This document shows, piece by piece, positions 9,582 to 18,132 of a DNA stretch of 64,000 bases; within the stretch, counting starts at the first letter, position 1; each line of letters opens with the position of its first letter. The notes under the pieces are model-generated. The model did no database searches. It had not been told where the DNA came from and worked only from the letters and a program-made list of their open reading frames with translations. Made by a program: the position numbers and the translations under genes. The stretch is from Legionella israelensis (GTDB lineage: Bacteria; Pseudomonadota; Gammaproteobacteria; Legionellales; Legionellaceae), in the NCBI RefSeq assembly GCF_004571175.1, contig NZ_CP038273.1, positions 930,001 through 994,000 on the forward strand, written 5' to 3'.

Positions 9582-9771
9582 TTAATCTTTGAAATTAAAC
9601 AACTTATAATCGGCACAATCAGGATAAGCACGAGGGTTTTTTTGTGCAATATCAACAGCAATTCCAAGCAAAGCCTCAACATTATCAACACCCTTTTTTT
9701 CTTTGAGAAAGCCTTTTATAGTATGCTTTTAAAGCTTTTTTTTAATCTGCCAACCATCTTTTATATTCCAT
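9582..9771 (-). pseudogene. Possible frameshifted remnant of a small unknown gene
   Basis: On the minus strand an ATG at 9769-9771 starts MEYKRWLAD and stops; in another frame the coding-like text GFLKEKKGVDNVEALLGIA and DIAQKNPRAYPDCADYKLF follows to a TAA at 9582-9584. The two parts together look like a small soluble protein disrupted by at least one frameshift in a poly-T/poly-A run. The family is not recognised. The evidence is only the protein-like composition of the second part. Confidence 0.35.
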
Positions 9772-9818
9772 TATTAAATCTATTGACTTATTTTTAGTTT
9801 AGTCAATTTCAAATAATC

Positions 9819-9849
9819 CTGCGTCACTGCATTTTGTGCAGTGACGCAG
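9819..9849. other. Perfect 13-bp stem-loop
   Basis: CTGCGTCACTGCA at 9819-9831 pairs perfectly with 9837-9849 around a TTTTG loop. No T-tract follows on either side, so a classical rho-independent terminator is unlikely. It may be a protein-binding palindrome or the end of a lost element. The rest of 9430-10150 is AT-rich and shows no intact gene. Confidence 0.6.
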
Positions 9850-9990
9850 CAATACCTATCTTTTCTACCCCTTATATATCAAGCCCTATAAGATCATTTG
9901 TCCTAACGCACCAAATAAGAAAGGACAAAATAATCGCCATTATCGCTTGCCCCAAGATCCGCAGTTTGATAATTTTTAAGAGAAGCATAA

Positions 9991-10022
9991 CTGACGAGCC
10001 GGTGTGAGTCCGGCGAAACGCC
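9991..10022 (+). other. Hammerhead-ribozyme-like core (incomplete)
   Basis: CTGACGA (9991-9997), a 5-bp stem GCCGG/CCGGC with a 7-nt loop (9998-10014) and GAAA (10015-10018) are in the exact order CUGANGA-stem II-GAAA of a hammerhead catalytic core, followed by CGCC as a possible stem III strand. The partner GGCGUH strand and an unambiguous stem I were not found within about 200 nt on either side, so activity is doubtful. It may be a decayed ribozyme or a chance match. Confidence 0.25.
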
Positions 10023-10151
10023 ATTATTTAATAAATTTACACATAAAAAATAATCTGGATAATTCGGGATAAGATATTTGATTTTTCAGATAATTGACTA
10101 TTAAATTTACCAATTAGCTCTTTTTTTAAAATAAAATTAGCTGAACTCTAT

Positions 10152-10192
10152 TTGCAAACAAGGTGATACATAGTATATACTTTAATATATAC
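10152..10192 (+). promoter_or_regulatory. Promoter and palindromic operator of the mazEF-like operon
   Basis: TTGCAA (10152-10157), an 18-nt spacer and TATACT (10176-10181) make a good sigma-70 promoter 36 nt before the antitoxin start. GTATAT...ATATAC (about 10173-10192) is an inverted repeat overlapping the -10 box, the usual place for autorepression by an AbrB-fold antitoxin. Inferred from position and symmetry. Confidence 0.6.
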
Positions 10193-10217
10193 ATTGTAGA
10201 TACAGTTGGAAATACCT

Positions 10218-10505
10218 ATGAATACAAAAGAAAAGTTTCAAGCGCATATGAAAATACATGCAAAAATACAAAAATGGGGCAATAGTTTAGCTCTTCGTGT
10301 AGGTGGCGCTATGCGTGAAATCCCTCATCTTAAAGAAGGAACTGATGTGGATATTGAAATCACCAAAGATGGCTTTACCGTTACAAAATCGAAAAAGAAA
10401 AAGCACTTCCCATTTAAAGAATCAGACCTAATTAAAGGTTTATCACCTGAAACGGCCCATGCAGATTTACTTGCTACACCTCAGCCAAATGAGGTTGAGC
10501 AGTAA
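10218..10505 (+). CDS. mazE: MazE-like antitoxin (AbrB fold)
   Basis: A 95-residue DNA-binding antitoxin. The central IQKWGNSLALRVGGAMREI segment is the swapped-hairpin AbrB/MazE DNA-binding motif; the C-terminal half (SESDLIKGLSPE-like region) would wrap the toxin. ATG 10218 is preferred over the in-frame TTG at 10206 because GGA at 10208-10210 is suitably spaced. Its stop codon overlaps the toxin ATG by one base (TAATG). Expected to neutralise the toxin and repress the operon. Confidence 0.88.
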   Translation: MNTKEKFQAHMKIHAKIQKWGNSLALRVGGAMREIPHLKEGTDVDIEITKDGFTVTKSKKKKHFPFKESDLIKGLSPETAHADLLATPQPNEVEQ

Positions 10506-10867
10506 TGATAAAAAAATACATGCCGGAAAGAAACGATATCATTTGGCTTGACTTTGAACCTACAAAAGGCAAAGAAATTGGAAAATATCGACCTGCTTTA
10601 GTCTTATCATCAAAAGAATATAATAAAGCGACGGGATTACTTATTTGCTGTCCAATCAGCACAAGTATTCGAGGTGGAAGTACAGAAGTTACCATAGAGA
10701 ACCTTGATAAACCAAGTGTTGTTGCCGCCAGCCTAATTCAAACGCTCTCATGGAAAGATAGAAAAGCGAAATTTATCTCTGCAGCAGAACCCCAAGTTAT
10801 GGAGGAGGTCTTATACCGCATTATACCCTTGATTGGTGCTGATCAATTGTTTGATGTGGATGAGTAA
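10505..10867 (+). CDS. mazF: MazF/PemK-family toxin, mRNA interferase
   Basis: A 120-residue member of the PemK/MazF endoribonuclease family. The N-terminal RNDIIWLDFEPTKGKEIGKY followed by RPALVLSS is the signature containing the basic catalytic residues; LICCPISTSIRGGSTEV is the second conserved block. It would cleave mRNA at specific short sites when not bound by the antitoxin. Coupled to mazE by a 1-nt overlap, and located in a decayed island, where such pairs often persist. Confidence 0.92.
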   Translation: MIKKYMPERNDIIWLDFEPTKGKEIGKYRPALVLSSKEYNKATGLLICCPISTSIRGGSTEVTIENLDKPSVVAASLIQTLSWKDRKAKFISAAEPQVMEEVLYRIIPLIGADQLFDVDE

Positions 10868-10883
10868 CTTCTCTAGCAGGTAT

Positions 10884-10907
10884 GCTCTCTGTTCACGAAC
10901 AGAGAGC
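10884..10907. other. 24-bp perfect palindrome downstream of mazF
   Basis: GCTCTCTGTTC (10884-10894) is followed after AC by its exact reverse complement (10897-10907), 17 nt after the toxin stop. No T-run follows immediately, so it could be an mRNA 3'-stabilising hairpin or a weak terminator. It is not a LexA site by spacing. Confidence 0.55.
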
Positions 10908-11442
10908 GCTTGCATTATCCTTTATCCAATAATAGTTTTTTCATTAAAGCGAAATACGAGCCCGTATAAATAACTCTTGGTAGTCAAAAAAAGTAACCCG
11001 TCGGTTTCAAGAGTCGCGCTACCTCATGAAAGATTTTGGGACATCCAAGTCACCAAAATCGACTCGCCAACGCGCGAAGTGTTTGGGCCGCGAGCGTCCT
11101 GTTTACGGCACGTTTGCTCTGAACGAGCAAAGCGTACGCCTTCACCAATGACTTAACGGCTGCAGAAAGATTTTTTTAACATCCCTTCGGGCTGTTTAAA
11201 AAAATCGCAGCCTATCGCGGACTACGCGCCTCGGCTTTCAGCCTTCCATGGCGCGCAGCGGAGGATGTTCAGATGAGAATAGCCTTGACGGGTTTTGTTA
11301 ATGTTATTATCGTACTTTATTATCTAAATTTGCAAATGAAAATAAGATTTTTTACCTATTATTTTTGAGCTGGTGTTCGTTGTTGGCGCACAGCAAACAT
11401 ATAATTGCTTTCTAACAAATCTCTTCTATTTCTTCCTCTGTT
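10908..11442. other. Gene-free stretch with a large hairpin
   Basis: No convincing gene was found. The middle (about 10990-11280) is distinctly GC-richer than its surroundings. A long stem-loop lies at 11159-11211: GCTGC and GATTTTTTTAAC pair with GTTTAAAAAAATC and GCAGC around a loop containing the compact CCCTTCGGG hairpin. This looks like a mobile-element end or a structured RNA, but no family could be assigned. Confidence 0.5.
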
Positions 11443-12385
11443 TCAACATTTCACGTCATTTGTCATTTTATGATTAAGCAAACGTTTCACAGCATAGGCC
11501 GGCAAATCAAGACTTTCAGCTATGGTTGCAGATCATGGACTGTAAAAGGAACACCTGATAATTTGGCAACTTTCAACATTGCTTTTCTTGGTTCAACAAT
11601 ATGACCAGTTTTGCTGGATGCAGGAAATACAAATTCATTGATTTTGAATTGATGCCTACGCCAGAATAAATCATATAAAAAATCAGACATTGGCAATGTG
11701 TGATTTTCCCGATTCTTAGTATTATGTAAAATAAATGTCTTCGCTTTAAAATCGACATTCTTCCAAGGCAACGAAGCAGCCTCCATTCGTCTTAATCCCG
11801 TGAATAAAACCAGAAGGAAATAATCTTTCCACATCAGTGATTGAGGGTAATCTTCCATGTCTCCAAGGCGAGTCAATCCATTATGCCAGGCTTCTAATTG
11901 ATGACTTTTAATCAAGGTATTTCTACGTTCGATTTTAAACCAACTTCGAGTATGAGATAAATACTCAACAGGATTTAACGCGATTATAGGCTGGCCATGA
12001 TCCAATTGGTATTCTTGTTCAGCAAAGTTAAATAATGCTTTTAGCACCCGCATGCCATAATTAGCACGAGCTTTTGAATGCATTTTGCCATGATTGGCAT
12101 GACGTTTTGCTATCATTTCTCGAGTGATGTTAATTATCGGTTTGTTCAACCAATCTGACATAACTTGTTTTAACACGCCCTTGTAATCTTTCACAGTAAG
12201 GGGTTTAAGATCCTTCCTCGCTTTAAGATAATCGTTAAATACATCTTGTAGCGTTAGAGATTTTATTCTGTTTGCTTTCTTTTCTGCAATGGGGTTATCC
12301 CCTTTTGCTATCTGACCTAATACATTCTTGGCTTGTTTGCGAGCTTCTTCAGCAGTTATTTGGCCATATTTACAAGCAAGCTTGA
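11443..12385 (-). pseudogene. Degenerate phage-type tyrosine integrase
   Basis: The frame is open from about 12385 down to a stop at 11520, covering the arm-binding domain tail (YGQITAEEARKQAKNVLG) and the core with the first catalytic Arg (FTGLRRMEAASLPW). It breaks at VHDL, exactly where the HDLRRTF motif should follow. The expected continuation TIAESLDLPAYAVKRLLNHK reappears in another frame and runs to 11443, without the final Tyr segment. A short deletion with frameshift has therefore removed the second Arg region, and the enzyme is dead. The N-terminus is also missing and is replaced by a phnB-like stub. Confidence 0.88.
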
Positions 12386-12447
12386 TAAAAGTTCATAGCC
12401 TCTCGGCAATTCCCATTAAAAAACAGATACGGTGTTAATGCTTTCAT
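12370..12447 (-). pseudogene. 5' stub of a PhnB-like (glyoxalase superfamily) gene
   Basis: The minus strand from ATG 12445-12447 reads MKALTPYLFFNGNCREAMNF then YQACL and stops at 12370-12372. This is the typical beginning of PhnB/DUF1338-like VOC-fold proteins, and a good ribosome-binding site (AGAGGAAAA) precedes it. After about 25 codons the sequence merges with the integrase remnant, so a recombination or deletion junction lies at about 12370-12385. Confidence 0.65.
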
Positions 12448-12579
12448 GATATTTTCCTCTGTTAGTTATTATATTGAATCTTCTATAAAGTAAACGATTA
12501 CTCAAAAGATATAGGGGCGGCTGTTGGTTCCATAATCCTTATAATCTGAGATAGGTGAGATTTCCTTGAGTGTTATGAT

Positions 12580-14064
12580 TTAACATAAGCCACGGCCCAA
12601 ACATTGGATTTCTAATGGGTCAATGTCTGTTGCATGAGCTTCCTTATAGCTTTCTAACCGCATGGGTGGTTCAAGGATGGGGTGGATGGAATCAGCGGGA
12701 ATAGGTTGCATTTTAGCCGATAGTGTAAATTCATTACGTAAAACAGTTACTACAATCGCTGTTTTAAACACCAGTTTGGCAAAGCGAGAAGCCGCTGGGC
12801 ACATTCTTTTTCCTGTCGTAAATGGGAAAATATTGTTCAGGGAAAATTCATTGAGTTTCGTGCCCTCAAATCGAGCAGGATCGAATTGCTCAGGGTTTTT
12901 CCATAGATTAGGATCATGTCCCATAGCTCGGACAGGGGCAAAAAAGTAAGAGCCGGCATTGATGCTGAAATGTCGGCTCTCACCTTCTTTATTTTTAATA
13001 TCCCATTCGGTTATATGGCTTGATTTTCTTGCAATCATCACACTTGACTGGACAAAGCGCAGGGCTTCCATGTATATCTGATGAAGATATACATTTTTAT
13101 TGATCTCTTCGAATGTTTTTTCCGAAGGCGTAGCAAAATCAAAGGATTTGAATTCTTTACGCAAACGATTTTTTATGATTTCATCATCCATGATGCGCTC
13201 AAGTGCTATCATAATGGTGTTGGACAAATTTCCTTCCACCAGGATAGATGAACCTGCTTTAATTTCTAATAACTTTTCTACTGAAGAATCATCTTGTAAT
13301 TGATCAGCGATAAATTTATTGGCTTTGATAATATCTTTGCCATACTGTTTCACTATATTATCACCGATCATTTGCATGTGTTGACTGGCTTCTTTGAACC
13401 TGGCATCGGTAGGCTCGTAATGAGCAAGAGCATAACTCATTTCTTGAAGGGTTTTCATATACGCTATATCTACCAGAGGGATCCCAAAAACAACTTTAGC
13501 TACCACATTGGTAACGGCAAAACGAATGTTTTCCTGATAAGTGTAATGAAAATCCCAATTTTTAAATAAATTTAAAAAAATACGATATGTTTCGGTATAT
13601 GTTTCGATATCATTATGAAGATGCTGTTTAATCTTTTTCCTTTGTTCATAGGCCTTTTCACCTTGCATATTTGCAATCGTCACGGTTCCCAAGGCATGGC
13701 GAACACGATCCAATGGTTCTCTGGCAGCCGTGTCATTCTCTTCTTCACCATATTGAAAAAGACGCAACAATGCTGTTTTATCGTGAGGGCCAAGAACCAC
13801 AATTTGGGGCGCGTAGCCCAGGCTCACCAAAAAAGGAGAAAAGGCTGGCGCAACAGCAACCCCTTCCCGGGAAGCAATCGGATAAAGGTAATTTAAAATA
13901 AACTTTGTCGGATTAAAATAAAGTTCATAGCTATACCCTATACCGTAATAACCATAATGAGTGAGAGCAGACAGACTGTAATTAGAGGCGTGGCTTTCAC
14001 TTATGTCCTGGTTTTGACTGTTATTATTTAGGTCGATGTTTTTTTCATTTTGGTTAAATGGCAT
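12580..14064 (-). CDS. Cytochrome P450-like protein
   Basis: A 494-residue haem-thiolate monooxygenase homologue. The K-helix ExxR is E333-ALR336, the FDPARFE (residues 394-400) corresponds to the PERF region, and the haem loop is FTTGKRMCPAA with axial ligand C422. The usual Gly two residues after the Cys is Ala. The I-helix segment VEGNLSNTIMIAL lacks the classic acidic-Thr oxygen-activation pair, so chemistry other than standard hydroxylation is possible. No membrane anchor and no adjacent reductase or ferredoxin. The N-terminal 40 residues are Asn/Ser-rich. Confidence 0.85.
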   Translation of the reverse strand: MPFNQNEKNIDLNNNSQNQDISESHASNYSLSALTHYGYYGIGYSYELYFNPTKFILNYLYPIASREGVAVAPAFSPFLVSLGYAPQIVVLGPHDKTALLRLFQYGEEENDTAAREPLDRVRHALGTVTIANMQGEKAYEQRKKIKQHLHNDIETYTETYRIFLNLFKNWDFHYTYQENIRFAVTNVVAKVVFGIPLVDIAYMKTLQEMSYALAHYEPTDARFKEASQHMQMIGDNIVKQYGKDIIKANKFIADQLQDDSSVEKLLEIKAGSSILVEGNLSNTIMIALERIMDDEIIKNRLRKEFKSFDFATPSEKTFEEINKNVYLHQIYMEALRFVQSSVMIARKSSHITEWDIKNKEGESRHFSINAGSYFFAPVRAMGHDPNLWKNPEQFDPARFEGTKLNEFSLNNIFPFTTGKRMCPAASRFAKLVFKTAIVVTVLRNEFTLSAKMQPIPADSIHPILEPPMRLESYKEAHATDIDPLEIQCLGRGLC

Positions 14065-14150
14065 GGCTTAACATCCTTATTGAAAATGAATCTTGTATGC
14101 ATGTTGCCTCTGGCAAAAGCAAACGATATAGCCTTTGCCATTTGCCTCAT

Positions 14151-14528
14151 TTACCGTAGCTTCATCATGGGTTTAGACTGAATCACTTTGCTGGGAATGG
14201 TCACCACAATGTAGCAGCTTTTACTGCAAGTCGATGTGGCACATGATACACTTGTTGGGCTAACCACAATGTCACAGCCGCCACTTCCAGAAAGTTGGCA
14301 ATTACATTCAAACTTTCCACCAACCGACGTATTATCGCGAGCCATGACTTGAAAGCTAGACCTTGATAATAATTTAATATGATATCCGGGTTTAATTGTA
14401 ATGCGGTTATTGCTTATTACATTGATACCCTGAAAGGAGCTTTTTTCATTCAAAACAGCCGTGTTTTGTACAGCAAAAGCATTTAAACAGAAGAACACCG
14501 AGAGTACTACACACCCTTGTCTTAGCAT
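14151..14528 (-). CDS. Small secreted cysteine-rich protein, unknown function
   Basis: A 125-residue protein with a signal peptide (MLRQGCVVLSVFFCLNAFA, cleavage probably after AFA). The mature part contains a cluster of Cys residues (FECNCQLSGSGGC, SCATSTCSKSC) likely to form disulfides in the periplasm or outside the cell. GGGGGA 3-8 nt before the ATG is a good ribosome-binding site. The family is not recognised. It lies 86 nt upstream of, and in the same direction as, the P450 gene, so the two may be cotranscribed. Confidence 0.75.
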   Translation of the reverse strand: MLRQGCVVLSVFFCLNAFAVQNTAVLNEKSSFQGINVISNNRITIKPGYHIKLLSRSSFQVMARDNTSVGGKFECNCQLSGSGGCDIVVSPTSVSCATSTCSKSCYIVVTIPSKVIQSKPMMKLR

Positions 14529-14561
14529 ATGTCCCCCAAATTATTTTCATGTAAGTGATTT

Positions 14562-14670
14562 CGATCCTTGATGTTTTTCACTAACTTGAGTCAAAAAGCC
14601 TTGAATTACGAGCCTCACAGCCCAGCATACTCAATTGTATGAGTTAGTGAAGCACAAAAAATCGAGGGTG
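14562..14670. repeat. Intergenic inverted-repeat element
   Basis: TTCACTAACT (14577-14586) is the exact reverse complement of AGTTAGTGAA (14642-14651), and inner matches (CTCAATTG-type palindrome at about 14630) add to the fold. No coding potential. It occupies the 315-nt gap between the secreted-protein gene and the RasGEF-like gene; the remainder of the gap shows nothing clear. Confidence 0.55.
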
Positions 14671-14843
14671 ACTGACAAGATAGTAGAAGCATCGACAACG
14701 TTAGTCTTTTTTCTCATTTATTGCAAGTTATCTAAGTAAATTTAACCTGGAGAGATGGCTGACTGCAAAATCACGAACAGTAGCCACGGATTTCAGTCTT
14801 CCATGATTCCGCAGCACTAAAAGATGTTTAATTAAAATCCCCG

Positions 14844-16226
14844 CTAATTAACTGTCATACAACATGAATGAGGATTATCATCGCTTAATTTATTGTGATT
14901 ATCATTACTTCTCTTGTGATCATTTCCTTTAAAAAATCCATGTTTCCGTAGATGTCTTGAATGATGACTGTCCTCATCCATCTCATTTGAGTCATAGCTT
15001 TCTATCATCTCACCAAGTTTTCCCACTAACTCCAGACCCCTATGAGTTAATTCATAGTATTCTTTGGTTTGTGTTTCTTCGGACGTCGTACTAAACGTAA
15101 AGTCTTCTTCTGCGATATTTACCGGAGAAGGATAGGCGATATTTTCAAAAACCTTTGAGGCAGCTTTCCCGATGTGTTTTTTGGTCTTACTGCTAGAAAA
15201 AGCGTCTTTAACAAAATCAAACATCAAATTATCAAACACCCAACCATCTGGGTCATCAACTAGATATGGTTTCCGTAAATTAGCAACTTCCTCTAACATT
15301 TCTATGATGTGATCGAAATCAGGTTCTTCTTTAAGAGCTGCTTTATTTTCAGCTAAAGCGGCTTCTAAATACTCAGACAAGTGCATTACACAATAGTCAT
15401 CTTGAAATGCTTTTGCAATCGCTTTCTTTTCTCGTCCTTCCAGCATTTGATCATATGTTGCAAGAAGGCTTGTATATTCAAATATCGTCTCTGCTAAAAA
15501 ATTTTTTTCCTTATATTTCTGTTTCCAATGCCCTCTTTTAATGCGATTATTCATTCGCGCAATTTTTTGATCCAAACGATTCAGTTTTCTTTGCATCGAT
15601 TCAAATTCATCTTTATAGTATTGATAAACGACTTTACGATTTTCTCGAAGTTGGTTTAAAGGAATGATGAGAGGGATATAAGTGCCTTTAAATCTTGCTT
15701 TCCAATCGTTTTGTACTTTAATAGTTTCCAAGCCATTCATTATCCCGAGATATTCCGACTGAAACTCTTTAAAAATTAAACGGCTTTGTGTGCTAATTTT
15801 CTTCATGTCAATACAATCAGCAAGATTATTGGAATTTAATCCCGTATAAATCGCATAAGCGCTTGTCAGATCTCCTTTGCGATAACAGTAATTCATCAGT
15901 TGAATCCACATATCAAAATAGAAAACTCTTTTTGCAGGATCTTCCTGTTGTGCAGTGGATATAACCGTAAAAATTGATAAGTTATTGTAATAATCACTTA
16001 TTCGACTAAAATTTTCATCATTAGCATTAATGATTTCTTCTTTAGGAAGATTTACGAATAACTGGCGTGAATAATCCAAAAGAGACTCACTAAAATCGTT
16101 AAAAAATTCCTGTGCTTCCAGAACCATGGTTTTTCTGTCTTTCTTCTTATGCTGTTTAATGGAAGCAAAAAAATAATCGAACTGCTCTTTCAAATCTCTA
16201 TAAGCATTACTTTTTAATTCAGGCAC
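14844..16226 (-). CDS. RasGEF-domain-like protein, putative effector
   Basis: A 460-residue soluble protein whose residues from about 50 to 240 follow the RasGEF catalytic-domain pattern: KRVFYFDMWIQLMNYCYRKG, then NLADCIDMKKISTQSRL, then KARFKGTYIPLIIPL. Eukaryotic RasGEFs show helices in the same order, ending in the P-x-I/V-P-x-L segment. Small-GTPase exchange factors of this kind occur among Legionella Dot/Icm effectors (for example LegG2), so host-GTPase manipulation is the likely role. A basic coiled coil (residues about 230-260) follows, and the C-terminus is His/Asp-rich. Assignment is by pattern, not by alignment. Confidence 0.6.
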   Translation of the reverse strand: MPELKSNAYRDLKEQFDYFFASIKQHKKKDRKTMVLEAQEFFNDFSESLLDYSRQLFVNLPKEEIINANDENFSRISDYYNNLSIFTVISTAQQEDPAKRVFYFDMWIQLMNYCYRKGDLTSAYAIYTGLNSNNLADCIDMKKISTQSRLIFKEFQSEYLGIMNGLETIKVQNDWKARFKGTYIPLIIPLNQLRENRKVVYQYYKDEFESMQRKLNRLDQKIARMNNRIKRGHWKQKYKEKNFLAETIFEYTSLLATYDQMLEGREKKAIAKAFQDDYCVMHLSEYLEAALAENKAALKEEPDFDHIIEMLEEVANLRKPYLVDDPDGWVFDNLMFDFVKDAFSSSKTKKHIGKAASKVFENIAYPSPVNIAEEDFTFSTTSEETQTKEYYELTHRGLELVGKLGEMIESYDSNEMDEDSHHSRHLRKHGFFKGNDHKRSNDNHNKLSDDNPHSCCMTVN

Positions 16227-16249
16227 AGCGTTTTCTCCAAAGCTCTTTA

Positions 16250-16275
16250 GCCAACGTTTGGATGTTGGCTTTTTT
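16250..16275 (+). terminator. Hairpin with T-run, terminator-like on the plus strand
   Basis: GCCAAC (16250-16255) pairs with GTTGGC (16264-16269) and is followed by six T. By shape it is a rho-independent terminator for plus-strand transcripts, yet it sits about 24 nt upstream of a minus-strand start, so on that strand it is a leader hairpin beside the ribosome-binding site. Its purpose may be to block antisense transcription or to modulate translation. Confidence 0.5.
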
Positions 16276-16515
16276 AATTAATTGATTTAAATGTAATTAT
16301 CTATTCGCAAAATGCATAATAATAATTCATTTGGATTAAATTATAAACAATTATTGTTAGTGTTAATTTATTGCTGTGGCGGTTTTCCGACAATATATGC
16401 GTATTAAAGGAAACCTTGATGTACTATATTTGTTCAAAAATTCAGATGTTTTAACTTTATCTTAAGGCTTGTTTGCTAGCATTGCACCAGATTAAAAAAG
16501 ATACGAGAGGTTATG

Positions 16516-17011
16516 ATGTCTGTTGAACAGTTCGAGCGTTTTTCTCAACTGCCGCGAGAACTGCAACGTAAAATTTTTCTTGAGGCTGCCTTCTTAAAAA
16601 GCCCATCCATCAGATCACTCTTTTAGAAACAAGATATTCAGACGTACTGGACAGCACCTTTTGGAAGCATTACTGTTATAACCTCTTCCCAGGTATTCGA
16701 ATTCATGCCCTTCCCTCCAAAGATTCGAACGAAGAACAAGAAAAGCAATTCTGGAAAAAGCTTATTCAGAACATCGGAGAGACATCTTTCGCTCCATTAA
16801 AAATACCACGCTAAAAAAGCTTTTTGCTGCCATTTTTCGAAATGATATCGCAAAAGTGGAGGAACTTTTAAACACACAAATCAAAAATATAGATTTGATT
16901 AATTTTGTTGGCGAAATCCGCGCACAGGATTTTTATCTCCCTGATATATCCCCCACCTTACTGGCAGGATTTTTGAGAAGACAGGAAATACTTTGCAAAT
17001 GGGTTTTGTGA
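16516..17011 (+). pseudogene. Frameshifted F-box/ankyrin-like effector gene
   Basis: ATG 16516 follows AGAGG at 16506-16510. The first frame gives an N-terminal F-box-like motif (FERFSQLPRELQRKIFLEAA) and stops at 16626. A second frame continues LLETRYSDVLDSTFWKHYCY to a stop at about 16815, and a third gives KKLFAAIFRNDIAKVEELLN and PTLLAGFLRRQEIL, which look like ankyrin-repeat helices, ending at 17011. Two frameshifts restore one protein of about 165 residues. F-box plus ankyrin is the architecture of the Legionella AnkB-type effectors that recruit host SCF ubiquitin ligase. Confidence 0.7.
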
Positions 17012-17016
17012 ACGTA

Positions 17017-17726
17017 TCAGTCCATATCATGGGCATTAGTCAGTGAGCGGGGAATAGGAAAAATCACTCCAAATCCAGGCTCCAGAATTTGTCCCAAAGG
17101 GTTTTTCGATAATTCATTCACTAAAACACCGCGTCTCGCTTCTAATAGTTGGTTAAAAGTCTCTTGAAGCCCCTGATTCGATTTTATCTTAATTTTGATA
17201 TTGTTTTTATACTCCGTCAGGATCTGTTGGAAATGATTCGGATTATATTTTTCGCTGTTTGTTAAATAGGTACTAATAATATGGCTTTTGACTGGCTTCC
17301 CTGTGCTTGATGGAGTCGACTAATAAACGTGTTAAGCCAATCATAATCAGGTCTAGCTGGAATTAGTTTCAAAAGCTCACATCGCTGCTTTGAAATTTTT
17401 ATCAGGTAGTTGATCTAATTTGATTTCATCTTGATCGAGTTTCGTAAAATAGCCAAGATAAAATTCTCCAGGATTAATTTGAAACCGTCTGGCAATGTTC
17501 CCGTAATAGATTCAAAAAAACTAAAACGCCCCAAATAAGGATTGTTTTTTCCACGGTTGGCAACCATGCTTGTTTTAATCTGTAAATTATTGTTCTGAAT
17601 TAAACGCTTAAAATTTTGCATCGATTGTGGGCAGGTCACTTCTCTATTTAACAGAACGCTCACAGCATCTTGATTTATCGCTGTCAGAGAAGAATTATTA
17701 TAATAAATGACCCACTGCGTTAGCAA
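17017..17726 (-). pseudogene. Multiply frameshifted gene of unknown function
   Basis: From 17726 downwards the minus strand reads MLTQWVIYYNNSSLTAINQD and continues to about 17470. The plausible continuations are PGEFYLGYFTKLDQDEIKL, then LLKLIPARPDYDWLNTFIS, then STYLTNSEKYNPNHFQQILT and onward to TGA at 17017-17019, each in a new frame. At least three indels are needed. The original protein would have about 235 visible residues and no N-terminal signal. It converges with the F-box pseudogene, ending 6 nt from it. Effector ancestry is a guess. Confidence 0.65.
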
Positions 17727-17812
17727 TTGAATAAAACAATAATTATTATTCTTGAGATTATCATATTAACTTCTCTTTAAACTCTTGTTTTTATTCTTGT
17801 GTCATCCTCTAT

Positions 17813-18127
17813 TCAGGAAATCATTTTAATTCCCAAAATTCCCGAAATAATCAGTCCAAAACAGCACAATTTACTTAAAGAAGCAGACTCGCCGAAGAAT
17901 AAAATGCCTATTATGACTGTGCCAATAACTCCAATTCCCGTCCACACGGTATAGGCTGTCCCTACGGGAAGTTCTTTCATTGCAATGGCCAAAAGGATAA
18001 TACTGAAAAGTAGAATCATTAAAGTACAGGTGGATAACAATAGACTATTAAAGCCATTTGTGTATTTGAGTAAAATAGCCCAACAGATTTCAAGTAAACC
18101 GGCAAGAATGAGAATAAACCAAGACAT
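17813..18127 (-). CDS. sugE: SugE/Gdx-type small multidrug-resistance guanidinium exporter
   Basis: A 104-residue, four-helix inner-membrane SMR protein. E13 (in LAGLLEICWAILLKYTNGF) is the essential proton/substrate Glu of the family, and LPVGTAYTVWTGIG is the conserved loop-helix 3 region; the Gdx-type WAxxLKYTxGF pattern separates it from EmrE. The frame is open to 18229, but ATG 18127 is preceded by AAGAGGTG and matches family starts. The leader holds a guanidine-II riboswitch, which independently supports guanidinium/H+ antiport as the role. SMR proteins work as antiparallel dimers. Confidence 0.95.
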   Translation of the reverse strand: MSWFILILAGLLEICWAILLKYTNGFNSLLLSTCTLMILLFSIILLAIAMKELPVGTAYTVWTGIGVIGTVIIGILFFGESASLSKLCCFGLIISGILGIKMIS

Positions 18128-18132
18128 AGGAC

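Noticed and set aside
9501-9797. 98-residue plus-strand frame in the AT-rich gap
   Set aside because: Composition dominated by Ile/Phe/Leu/Asn from AT-rich DNA, no ribosome-binding site; the opposite strand shows better protein-like text.
10884-10907. LexA/SOS box reading of the palindrome after mazF
   Set aside because: The CTGT...ACAG halves are 6 nt apart instead of 8, and it lies downstream of a gene end, not in a promoter.
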